From assembly GCA_903953565.1 (NCBI GenBank), contig CAJBKE010000052.1, positions 124,001-188,000 on the forward strand: DNA of 64,000 nt. Direction: 5' to 3'. Position 1 is the first letter of the stretch. The number at the start of each line of letters is the position of its first letter. Below are positions 39,102-46,638 of the stretch, in pieces. The notes beneath the pieces were generated by a model, which made no database searches, was not told the DNA's origin, and was given only the letters and a program-made list of their open reading frames with translations. Source of the DNA: an uncultured Verrucomicrobiota bacterium (GTDB lineage Bacteria > Verrucomicrobiota > Verrucomicrobiia > Chthoniobacterales > JACTMZ01). The position numbers were made by a program, and so were the translations under genes.

Positions 39102-39650
39102 TCAAGGCTGCGTCCCGTCCACGTGCAGCATCACTTCATTGCGCCGCATGAACGGTGGAATCCACGGCGGATCATAATATCCGAACATCGGGTCCCCCTC
39201 GACCTCGAGCCGCCGCTTATCGACCCACGCCCTCAATTTGCTCAAGGCCTCTTGCTCATTCGCCTCATTGCGTCCGCCCCAATACTGGTAAACCGCAAAC
39301 CGCCCGGCTGGTAGTTCGTCCATGGTCACCGCCGAATCTTTCGGTGCCGGCACCTTTTTCGCCGCCACATCCTTCGGCACAATAAAGCTCATACCGGTGC
39401 CTTCGCCCTCGTGCTTCATCAAGACCGGTGCCGTCATGGCAATCTTCTGCTCCGCCTCGTTCCCTCCCGAAATATAGCTGAAGAGCCGCATGAAATCTCC
39501 ATCCCCCGAAGCCGTCCGCACTAAAGTCAGCGCCGGATACTCCCGCACCTCGAACTTTCCGTCCTGTAGAAGGACTTTGTAGTCGGGTGTTTCGGTGGCC
39601 ATGGCAGTGCACGCGAGGGTCAAAAAGAAGGCAATAGTCCGGGAGATCAT
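39102..39650 (-). CDS. SOUL-domain heme-binding family protein, exported
   Basis: 182 aa with a signal peptide (MISRTIAFFLTLACTAMA). The SOUL domain is clear: YKVLLQDGKFEVREYPALTL, FMRLFSYISGGNEAEQKIAM followed by TAPVLM, and RRNEVMLHVDG near the end. SOUL proteins bind heme or related ligands in eukaryotes; bacterial members are mostly uncharacterised. The ATG at 39650 is chosen because it begins the signal peptide; the longer frame upstream lacks one. It lies 35 bases upstream of yebC on the same strand. Confidence 0.9.
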   Translation of the reverse strand: MISRTIAFFLTLACTAMATETPDYKVLLQDGKFEVREYPALTLVRTASGDGDFMRLFSYISGGNEAEQKIAMTAPVLMKHEGEGTGMSFIVPKDVAAKKVPAPKDSAVTMDELPAGRFAVYQYWGGRNEANEQEALSKLRAWVDKRRLEVEGDPMFGYYDPPWIPPFMRRNEVMLHVDGTQP

Positions 39651-39763
39651 GATGGGATCATACCACAACGACCATGACATTGCACCTGCACCGGGCCCGC
39701 GCGCGGGACGTAGCCGCCGAATTTGAGGCTGCCATCAGTCGCGTCTCCAGCTAGACTAGCACT

Positions 39764-40189
39764 ATGCCCAACGACCCTGATGTCCGCTGGCACCAGCGTT
39801 TGCAGAGTTTTCACAAGGCATTCGTCCGTCTTTCGGAGGGCACGCGGCTGGCTGGCGAGCGGGAGCTTTCTCCGCTGGAAAAGCAGGGGCTCATTCAGGC
39901 GTTCGAGTTCACCCACGAGCTGGCTTGGAACGTGCTCAAAGACTACCTCGAAAGCCAAGGCATCCAAGGAGTGGTCGGGTCCAAGGGCGCCACGCGCGAG
40001 GCTTTCAAGAACAGTCTCATTGCCGACGGCGAAGTCTGGATGGATATGATCAAGAGCCGCAACCAGACCAGCCACACTTACAACGAAGTGACAGCGAACG
40101 AGATCACGGAGGCCATCCTCACACGCTATTGCGCGCAATTTTCGCAATTCTCCACGCGCTTTTCCCGGCTGCAGGAGGCGGGATCATGA
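39764..40189 (+). CDS. HepT-like HEPN toxin (nucleotidyltransferase substrate-binding family)
   Basis: A 141-aa helical protein of the HI0074/HepT family. The HEPN RNase motif is complete: Arg99-Asn100-x3-His104-x-Tyr106 in SRNQTSHTYNEV. In characterised HepT/MntA systems this tyrosine is AMPylated by the antitoxin. Further family marks are QAFEFTHELAWNVLKDYL and GSKGATREAFK. It overlaps the nucleotidyltransferase gene by ATGA, toxin first. It could cleave RNA when unmodified. Confidence 0.87.
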   Translation: MPNDPDVRWHQRLQSFHKAFVRLSEGTRLAGERELSPLEKQGLIQAFEFTHELAWNVLKDYLESQGIQGVVGSKGATREAFKNSLIADGEVWMDMIKSRNQTSHTYNEVTANEITEAILTRYCAQFSQFSTRFSRLQEAGS

Positions 40190-40530
40190 ACGGGCACGGC
40201 TTGGCGCCACAGACCGTGGAGCAGATCCAAGGAACGCTGGCCCATTTTCCCGAAGTGGCAAGAGCCGTTCTTTTCGGGTCCCGGGCCAAGGGAACGGCCA
40301 GGCCAGGTTCCGACATCGACCTTGCGCTTTACGGGGAAGGTCTCGATTGGCGTGTGCTCGGTCGGATCGAGGACGAATTGGACGATCTGCTTTTGCCCTA
40401 CACCTTCAGCTTGCTCCGCCACGACACCCGAACCGATTCCGAAGTGGTCGCGCATATCGCGAGGGTCGGAGTCCCTTTTTACCAACGCGGGGCGGCGAAA
40501 ATAGGAAGCCTCCCAGTGCCGGTCTCCTAG
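40186..40530 (+). CDS. MntA-like minimal nucleotidyltransferase (antitoxin)
   Basis: A 114-aa minimal nucleotidyltransferase. The motif GSRAKGTARPGSDIDLAL gives Gly31-Ser32 and Asp43-x-Asp45. An AGGAGG ribosome-binding site precedes the ATG. It would AMPylate the HepT-like partner to neutralise it. The third catalytic acid, which in relatives such as HI0073 lies in LPYxxDLS, is not evident: here the segment reads LPYTFSLLRHD. The enzyme may therefore use another acid nearby or be impaired. The C-terminal HIARVGVPFYQR is typical of the family. Confidence 0.85.
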   Translation: MNGHGLAPQTVEQIQGTLAHFPEVARAVLFGSRAKGTARPGSDIDLALYGEGLDWRVLGRIEDELDDLLLPYTFSLLRHDTRTDSEVVAHIARVGVPFYQRGAAKIGSLPVPVS

Positions 40531-40667
40531 AGCGCGGCGGCTGCCGGTCGCTCGCGCTGTGGCCAGACGCACCGTCAGCACCTCAGTCTTTGCCCGGCTG
40601 AGCGGCGTGACGCGCCGAGCTGGAATGCTCTTGTCGGTCGGGGTGCGGCAGCGGATGGTCGTCGTCG

Positions 40668-41858
40668 ATGGATGCGTTTTTTGTCGATCTCGGACGGCGG
40701 GTGCGGGAGCGGTGGCAGGCGGTGGATTTTTCCCTCGCTGCTTTCCCTGGCCTCGCGCAGGCCGCTCTGGAGGAAAATCCCCCGGCGACACAGGTGGACC
40801 TCAAGGCTCTCACACGCTCGTTTTTGCGAGAGGATGAGCAGCCGTTTCAAACGGCCTCGGGATTTGGTCAGCCTGAGTTGGTCGTCTTCGACGATCCGCG
40901 GTTTTATATCCAGATTCTGTTCTGGCTGGACGGGACCACGCAGATTCACCAGCACGAGTTCTCCGGGGCCTTTCATGTGCTCGAGGGGTCGAGTCTGCAC
41001 GCCGAGTTTGCCTTTGCCAACGTGCGGCCGGTCACCGCGCATTTCCGGCTGGGTGATTTGCAACTGACCGGCACCGAGTTGCTGGAGACCGGGCGGACCG
41101 TGCCGATCACGTCGGGCGGGGCCAGTATTCACTCGCTCTTTCACCTCGAAACGCCGTCGGTCACGGTGGTGGTGCGCACCCACTCGGATCCGGGGACCGG
41201 ACCGCAATTCACTTACCTGCCCCCGCATGTCGCGGTGGACCCGTTTTTTTCCGACGCGCTGACCACCCGGCGCCTGCAACTGCTCGACGTGCTCGACCGG
41301 ACGGTGGCCGAGGACTACGCCGAGGTGGTTCGCGCCATGGTGGCCTCGCTCGATTACGAAAGAGGTTTCTTCACTTTGCAAAATTGCCTTGTCGCCCTGC
41401 AGGAGCGGGGAGAATGGGAGGAAACGTGGGATGTTTTTGCAAAAAAGCACGGACCACTCGCCGCCTACGCCGCACCCACGCTCGAGGAAATTGTCTGGCG
41501 CGACCGCCTCGTCAATCTGCGCGGGTCCATCGAGGACGCCGACCATCGTTTCTTTCTGGCTCTCCTGCTCAATGTCCCGCGGGCCTCGGACATTCTGTCT
41601 TTGGTGGCTGCGCGTTTTCCCGGTGATCCTGTCACCACCGTGCTGGCTTGGGCGGAGGAATTGAGCGAGTCCTCCGAAGCAGGCACATGGATCCTCGATG
41701 CGGAGTATCCGGCCGGGGAAGAGGAAGCAGGAAGCGAAGCTCCCCTCGATCGCTTTCTCGGCACCTTGGCCCGTTGCCTCAAGGGCGAGACCAAGGCAAC
41801 CGACGCCGCCCGGCGCGAGGCGCTGGCGCAGTCGAGCCTGCGGGCTCTCGTGGCGTGA
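40668..41858 (+). CDS. cupin-like protein of unknown function, coupled to a J-domain gene
   Basis: 396 aa. A cupin-like core lies near residues 75-175: His94, His96 and His103 in TQIHQHEFSGAFHVLEGSS, and His155 in GGASIHSLFHLETPSVTVV, which would fit a metal site. The C-terminal half (from about residue 190) is helical with no recognisable motif (LQLLDVLDRTVAEDYAEVV; HRFFLALLLNVPRASDILSL). I do not recognise a named family. Its stop overlaps the GTG of the J-domain gene (GTGA), so the two are translationally coupled. The start at 40668 lacks a clear ribosome-binding site. Confidence 0.65.
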   Translation: MDAFFVDLGRRVRERWQAVDFSLAAFPGLAQAALEENPPATQVDLKALTRSFLREDEQPFQTASGFGQPELVVFDDPRFYIQILFWLDGTTQIHQHEFSGAFHVLEGSSLHAEFAFANVRPVTAHFRLGDLQLTGTELLETGRTVPITSGGASIHSLFHLETPSVTVVVRTHSDPGTGPQFTYLPPHVAVDPFFSDALTTRRLQLLDVLDRTVAEDYAEVVRAMVASLDYERGFFTLQNCLVALQERGEWEETWDVFAKKHGPLAAYAAPTLEEIVWRDRLVNLRGSIEDADHRFFLALLLNVPRASDILSLVAARFPGDPVTTVLAWAEELSESSEAGTWILDAEYPAGEEEAGSEAPLDRFLGTLARCLKGETKATDAARREALAQSSLRALVA

Positions 41859-42619
41859 GCAGCGCAAATCACTATGACACGCTCGGCCTTGACCGGCGTT
41901 GCACCACGGCGCAGATCCGCGCCGCCTACCGCCGATTGGTCAAACAACATCATCCTGACGTCAATCACATCCAGCCCGACGCCACGATACGCGTCCAAGC
42001 GCTCAACACAGCGCACGCGACGCTCAGCGATCCCATCCGACGTGCGGCTTATGATTGTGAGCTCGACGAGAGCGTTTCCGCCGGTCCAGCCGCGCCGACC
42101 GGAAGGCAACGGGACATTGCCCAGGATGTGATGTTGCGAGTCGAAGAGTTTATCCGCGGGGCAACGCTGACCATTCGGGTCAACGACCCCGCCAACCCAC
42201 ACGGAACAGAAACCTACGAACTCGAGGTTCCGCCGGAAACGGCTCCGAGCGCGAAGTTTCGCATGCCCCGAGCCGAGCCATTCACGGGGAGCTTCGTCGT
42301 TGTCCGTTTGCGCGCTCTGCCCGGCGGTCGCTTCCGGGCGCGGGGTTCGGATCTGCGCACCGACTTGCGAATCAGTGCTGCACGGGCAACCAGCGGCGGC
42401 ACCGAGACGGTCCCCGGCGCGAGCGGACGCATGGTCCGCGTGACCATTCCCGCCGGAGTCACGCGGGGTGCGGTGCTGCGGGTAACGGGCGAAGGCCTGC
42501 CCAAGCCACGCGGCGGCCGCGGAGATCTGCTGGTGCGCGTAACCTATCGGGTGGAAGTAAACGTTTCGCGCGGGGCCAAGCGGACGAGCTCTTCCTACCG
42601 GCGGATCCTCGGAAGATAG
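41855..42619 (+). CDS. DnaJ-like (CbpA-type) J-domain protein
   Basis: 254 aa. The J-domain is at residues 6-68 (HYDTLGLDRRCTTAQIRAAY) with the HPD motif at 33-35, so it should stimulate an Hsp70 ATPase. No zinc-finger region is present. A DnaJ C-terminal-like beta domain follows, seen in VMLRVEEFIRGATLTIRV and VRVTIPAGVTRGAVLRVTGE then GLPKPRGGRGDLLVRV. The GTG at 41855 overlaps the upstream stop and sits directly before the J-domain. Being coupled to a cupin-like gene rather than to dnaK, it may be a client-specific cochaperone. Confidence 0.88.
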   Translation: MSSANHYDTLGLDRRCTTAQIRAAYRRLVKQHHPDVNHIQPDATIRVQALNTAHATLSDPIRRAAYDCELDESVSAGPAAPTGRQRDIAQDVMLRVEEFIRGATLTIRVNDPANPHGTETYELEVPPETAPSAKFRMPRAEPFTGSFVVVRLRALPGGRFRARGSDLRTDLRISAARATSGGTETVPGASGRMVRVTIPAGVTRGAVLRVTGEGLPKPRGGRGDLLVRVTYRVEVNVSRGAKRTSSSYRRILGR

Positions 42620-42776
42620 GCGGAGCTTAAATGGACAACATCAAATATTGATTAACTCACCCCAAAGCGGTGGCTCGGCCACTGCATCAAGGCGCCAGAG
42701 CGAAGAACGGCTTTGACCGAACGCTGAACCAGTATTTTTGGCGTGGCACTCTCCCGCACACGTCTAATGTCTCCCC

Positions 42777-43466
42777 GTGTCCGAGGTATACCGCCGACCA
42801 AGTTTTCGCGCCATTGCGCTGGTCCTTGTGGGTGTTGTTATTGGACTGATGATTGCGGGTGGAATTGCACTCTGGGATGCCAACCGCAAGGTGCAGTTGC
42901 TCGCCTCACTGGATTTTCGGATTCACGATCCGGGTATCCCGGAGAACGTCCTCACCACCATACGGAACGCCGAACTCACCGCATATGACGACATGGGATT
43001 GGTTCGCAAGGCTGTGGAGAATATTCAGGATTCATTGGCGTTGCTCTGGCCCGGCTTGGCCTTTTCCTATGACTTCTCCATTGGCCCATACTGCATCAAG
43101 GCCAGCACGGTGCGAGAGATGGTGGATTTCGCCTTGGACGAGGAGTATCTGACTCTCAACAGTGAACGCTCGAGCCGCTATAACGAAGTGCTTCCTCTGT
43201 TCGCCCTGCAACCTTCTATCAACGACTGGGAAGCCAGCGTGTTGCTGGAGTATCTCCGGCGGCGACACCCCGGATTGCGCAACATGACATGGCAGGCCAT
43301 TGCGGCCGACCCCAACGCAATCGCCAAGCTCTATTCAGGCTACATGGGGGCCGGTGGCGACTGGGCACGCTGGGAATCCGATCTCGTGCCCGGTGCAGTG
43401 TCACGCGATCGTCTTGGATACGACCCTGCCACGGGGAAATACGCAGCGGTAGCGCCCTCGAACTAG
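42777..43466 (+). CDS. membrane-anchored protein of unknown function
   Basis: 229 aa. One N-terminal membrane segment (AIALVLVGVVIGLMIAGGIALW) precedes a soluble domain with many aromatic and acidic residues (IPENVLTTIRNAELTAYDDM; LLEYLRRRHPGLRNMTWQAI). The pattern resembles a secreted helical protein, and remote similarity to lysozyme-like folds is possible but unproved. The start is a GTG at 42777. The 157-base gap upstream holds a small hairpin (GTGGC-TCG-GCCAC) and possible promoter sequence. Codon use looks somewhat less GC-biased than the neighbours. Confidence 0.6.
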   Translation: MSEVYRRPSFRAIALVLVGVVIGLMIAGGIALWDANRKVQLLASLDFRIHDPGIPENVLTTIRNAELTAYDDMGLVRKAVENIQDSLALLWPGLAFSYDFSIGPYCIKASTVREMVDFALDEEYLTLNSERSSRYNEVLPLFALQPSINDWEASVLLEYLRRRHPGLRNMTWQAIAADPNAIAKLYSGYMGAGGDWARWESDLVPGAVSRDRLGYDPATGKYAAVAPSN

Positions 43467-43643
43467 CGCGACCTGACCAAGGACAGCGCGCCCGGGACGC
43501 ACAACACACCAAATTGCACCGTTGACCGCCCAGGATCAAAAAATGGAGAAGTTCGACGGCGGTGTTTAGACGGAGTTTGCTGCCCGGCACTCCGCAGGCG
43601 TGGGTTAGAAGCAAACGGGTGTGCGTTGATCGCCGCCCTCGAC

Positions 43644-43681
43644 ACTCCGCAGTTGGCTAAGGTTGCTATGCGGAGTTTTTT
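43644..43681 (+). terminator. rho-independent terminator upstream of the HTH/alpha-CTD-like gene
   Basis: An 8-bp stem ACTCCGCA/TGCGGAGT (43644-43651 with 43669-43676) with a 17-base loop, followed by six T residues. It ends transcription from 42777-43466. Otherwise the 341-base gap 43467-43807 shows no recognisable gene. Confidence 0.75.
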
Positions 43682-43807
43682 AGCTGCCAGCTAAGTCTTT
43701 GAAGCATTTTGGCGGCATCCGAAAGTGCGCAAGTCTGGCGCCGATGCTTGAAATCACTGGAATTCTGCCGAAAACCGCGAGCGATTGAGCACCGCACTGG
43801 GGCAAAG

Positions 43808-44242
43808 ATGTTGAATTCCAATCAAGCACCATTAATCGCCCCTATCATGCACCACCAAACGGACCAAGTGTCAGTTTCCGCTTCCACAGTCCTTTTTTCC
43901 CGACGAGTCGAACCCGTGCCGCAAAGAGTTCGTGAGATCGCCATGTTACGCGGTTTGGGCTGTTCGTTCCGGGAGATCGCTCGGCAATATCATGTCACCC
44001 CGCAAGCCATTTCATTGATGTTGTCGCGTCACAAGAAATGCGCAAAGTCCTTGTGTAAAGCCACGGAGCTGACTGTTCTCTCCTCACGAGCCGTGAATGC
44101 TTTAGGTCGGTTTAGAATAGGCAGCCGCGAGGAGGGCCGTCGATGCAACGCACTTGAGTTGCTCAAAGGGGCGCGTAACTGCGGCCGAAAAACACTGGCA
44201 GAGATCGAACACTGGCTGAACGAGGAAAAGGGCGCGGCATAG
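43808..44242 (+). CDS. small regulator with HTH and RNA polymerase alpha-CTD-like domain
   Basis: 144 aa from the ATG at 43808. A helix-turn-helix lies at residues 41-75 (REIAMLRGLGCSFREIARQY then HVTPQAISLMLSRHKK). The C-terminal part, residues 91-138 (LSSRAVNALGRFRI, then ALELLKGARNCGRKTLAEIE and HWL), follows the pattern of the helix-hairpin-helix domain of the RNA polymerase alpha subunit C-terminal domain, which binds UP-element DNA and activators. The rest of alpha is absent. The frame stays open upstream to a TTG at 43709. It may be a DNA-binding regulator that mimics alpha-CTD. No named family is recognised. Confidence 0.7.
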   Translation: MLNSNQAPLIAPIMHHQTDQVSVSASTVLFSRRVEPVPQRVREIAMLRGLGCSFREIARQYHVTPQAISLMLSRHKKCAKSLCKATELTVLSSRAVNALGRFRIGSREEGRRCNALELLKGARNCGRKTLAEIEHWLNEEKGAA

Positions 44243-44301
44243 ACGGCTAGGCATGGCACTGCCTGCCATTTTCTTTGCGTAGGGAAAGCGACGAGAGCAC
44301 T

Positions 44302-45420
44302 TTGAGTTATTCGAGAAAGAACCCGTTTCCAGCGCGGTTGACTGCCACCCGCCGCCTGACCGCGCCCGGTTCGGGCAAAGAAACAGTGCATTTTGAAGTG
44401 TCGCTGGCCGGTTCGGGACTCGTCTATGAAGTCGGCGATTCGCTCGGCATTTTTCCCGCGAACGATCCCGCCGAAGTGGATGCCGTGCTCGCCGCCGCCG
44501 GCCTGAGCGGCAATGAAGTGGTTGAGAGCGCGGGCGCCAACCTGCGCGATGTGCTCACACGCCAAATGACGCTGCGCGAACCATCGCGCCAGTTGCTTGC
44601 CGCCGTCCTCGAGAAATGCCCTGAGGCCACGGAGTTGTCCGAGTTGATTGACCCGGAAGCCAAATCGGTGATGGAGGATTGGATCGACGGACGCGAGGTG
44701 GTCGACATTCTGCGGGCTTATCCGCAGGCCAATTTTACCGCGGAGGAACTGGTCAAAGTTTTGCGCAAACTCCAGCCGCGGCTCTACTCCATCGCCTCCT
44801 CGCCCAAGGCTCATCCCGAAGCGATCCACCTCACCGTGGCCATCGTGCGCTACGAGTTGCACGGACGTGGACGCCAAGGCGTTTGCTCCACGTATCTGGC
44901 CGACCGCGTGAAGGATGCATCAATGCCGGTTTTCATCCACTCGGCCAAACACTTCCGCCAACCCGAGGACGCGTCGGTTCCGGTCATCATGGTCGGCCCA
45001 GGCACGGGCATCGCGCCGTTCCGCGCGTTCTTGCAGGAACGCGAAGTGCTCGGTGCTCCGGGCAAGTCATGGCTCTTTTTCGGCGACCGCAATCGTTCGA
45101 CCGATTTCCTCTACGAGGAAGAAATCAACGCGTGGTGCGCCAAAGGCGTGCTGCACAGGCTCGACACCGCCTTCTCCCGTGACCAGGTCGAGAAGGTTTA
45201 TGTACAGCACCGCATGAGGGAAAATGCCGACGAACTGTGGAAATGGCTCGAGGAAGGCGGATACTTCTACGTCTGCGGCGATGCCTCGCGCATGGCCAAA
45301 GATGTCGACGAGGCATTGCATCGCATCGTTGAGCAGGCCGGCGGCAAATCGAAAGAAGACGCAGCGGCTTACGTCGAGGAACTGAAAAAAACCAAACGCT
45401 ACCGGAAGGACGTCTACTAA
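44302..45420 (+). CDS. sulfite-reductase-type flavoprotein (CysJ-like) without flavodoxin domain
   Basis: A 372-aa diflavin-reductase-like protein with FAD- and NADPH-binding modules only. It starts MSYSRKNPFPARLTATRRL. The FAD motif is RLYSIASSPKAHP, the NADPH loop VGPGTGIAPFRAFLQER, then GDRNRSTDFLYEEE and the C-terminal KRYRKDVY typical of CysJ/cytochrome P450 reductase. The FMN (flavodoxin) domain of CysJ is absent, so electrons must pass to a separate acceptor. The TTG at 44302 gives the N-terminus usual for this family. No cysI hemoprotein gene adjoins. Confidence 0.88.
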   Translation: MSYSRKNPFPARLTATRRLTAPGSGKETVHFEVSLAGSGLVYEVGDSLGIFPANDPAEVDAVLAAAGLSGNEVVESAGANLRDVLTRQMTLREPSRQLLAAVLEKCPEATELSELIDPEAKSVMEDWIDGREVVDILRAYPQANFTAEELVKVLRKLQPRLYSIASSPKAHPEAIHLTVAIVRYELHGRGRQGVCSTYLADRVKDASMPVFIHSAKHFRQPEDASVPVIMVGPGTGIAPFRAFLQEREVLGAPGKSWLFFGDRNRSTDFLYEEEINAWCAKGVLHRLDTAFSRDQVEKVYVQHRMRENADELWKWLEEGGYFYVCGDASRMAKDVDEALHRIVEQAGGKSKEDAAAYVEELKKTKRYRKDVY

Positions 45421-45700
45421 TGATCGCTTCCAAGTCCTGCACTTTGCGAAGGCGCACTTAGACTTGATGCCCTGACCGCCGCCTTGGCCGAATTCATGTC
45501 ATCCACGGTGTTTTGAGCCGTCGCTCGTTCACATGCTTTGGGCTTCGTGAGAAGACAGGGGTTCGGCGAAGAGGAGCGGACCCCTGATGTGTGGCTTGGC
45601 CACAGCGCGAAATTATTGCCTAGGAGGCTGAAACCGCCGCGAAAGCAGCGAAAAACGGAGGCGACGAGCCGAGTTCTAGCTTGGAGTCTAACTGTTAGAT
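45421..45700. other. 280-base intergenic stretch without a recognisable gene
   Basis: The stretch lies between the flavoprotein and adenylate-kinase-like genes. A small hairpin (GTGGC-TTG-GCCAC) lies inside. An open frame that starts here and runs into the kinase gene has no family character. Base composition is a little less GC-rich than the coding neighbours. Confidence 0.4.
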
Positions 45701-46369
45701 ATGCGAACTCTTTCCACTGCATCGGAGCTGGGGCGCGAGACGCCGCTGGTTGCGAGGCCGGGCGACAAATTCCGCGCCGTTCTTCTCTTCGGCGCACCAG
45801 GAAGCGGCAAGGGGACGCAGGGTCGGTTGCTTGGGGCTACCCCGGGTTTTTTCCATTGTGCTTGCGGAGACGTCTTCCGGGCTCTCGACGTCCAATCGTC
45901 GCTTGGAAGAGCTTTCATTGATTACTCGACTCGCGGCGAGTTAGTGCCCGATGAACTGACGGTCCACCTTTGGCGGAAACGCCTGGAAGAACACGTGGCA
46001 TCATCCGCGTTCCGTCCGGACCACGAGTGGCTCGTTCTCGACGGCATTCCCCGCAACGTGGAGCAGGCGCGGATGATGAAAGCCTTCGTCGACGTTTCGC
46101 TCGTCTTACACCTCCGTTGCGACGATCCTGCCGTGCTCGAAAGCCGCCTCGCGCGGCGAGCGTCAGAAGGCTCACGCCCCGACGACACATGCGTGGAGAT
46201 TGTGCGCCGACGGATAGCCGTCTTCGAGTCCGAATCACTCGGCGTTCTCGACTGCTATGCCCGCCCGATCGTGCGGTCCATCGATGCCTCTGCTGCTCCG
46301 GGGAGTGTTTTTGCCGAAATTCTTGGACACGTCCTCAGCACGGGCGATGCGGTTTCGGGCGTCACCTAA
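45701..46369 (+). CDS. adenylate-kinase-like nucleoside monophosphate kinase
   Basis: 222 aa. The P-loop is at residues 31-39 (GAPGSGKGTQ). The NMP-binding and Walker-like segment reads VLDGIPRNVEQA (canonical DGFPR has Phe where this has Ile). The LID region RLARRASEGSRPDD is the short form without zinc cysteines. An N-terminal extension of about 25 residues (TASELGRETPLVARPGD) precedes the fold. It probably phosphorylates AMP or another NMP with ATP. It stands alone between two larger intergenic gaps, so it may not be the housekeeping adk. Confidence 0.85.
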   Translation: MRTLSTASELGRETPLVARPGDKFRAVLLFGAPGSGKGTQGRLLGATPGFFHCACGDVFRALDVQSSLGRAFIDYSTRGELVPDELTVHLWRKRLEEHVASSAFRPDHEWLVLDGIPRNVEQARMMKAFVDVSLVLHLRCDDPAVLESRLARRASEGSRPDDTCVEIVRRRIAVFESESLGVLDCYARPIVRSIDASAAPGSVFAEILGHVLSTGDAVSGVT

Positions 46370-46638
46370 TTACGACCAGCCCGGACTTAGATGGGGAACC
46401 AGAACCGCACTACCTAGTATGATTCGCCGCTGGTACCAAGGTGCTGGCAAGTCTCCGGACTTTCTATTGAATAGACATTGTTGAACTGAGGATGCCGAGC
46501 GGGCGGGGAGTTGCTGCTGTCCGCTGTGGCACCAGAGCTTTTCCGCTTACCTCTTCGGTCGACAATCGCGCAAATGTGGCCGAAAAACGGGGGTTTAGCG
46601 CTAAAGCTGTCTCTAAGTTAGATATTCACCGCGTTTCA
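46370..46638. other. 269-base intergenic region upstream of the dehydrogenase-FAH-E1-E2 operon
   Basis: It holds the likely promoter of the operon that follows; an AT-richer segment near 46450-46485 (TTGAATAGACATTG) is a candidate region. An open frame from 46492 joins the dehydrogenase frame but shows no homology before 46639. No RNA gene was recognised. Confidence 0.35.

Noticed and set aside
45538-45921. 127-codon open frame running from the gap into the adenylate-kinase-like gene
   Set aside because: Different frame from the kinase, no motif, and mostly basic low-complexity sequence; treated as chance.
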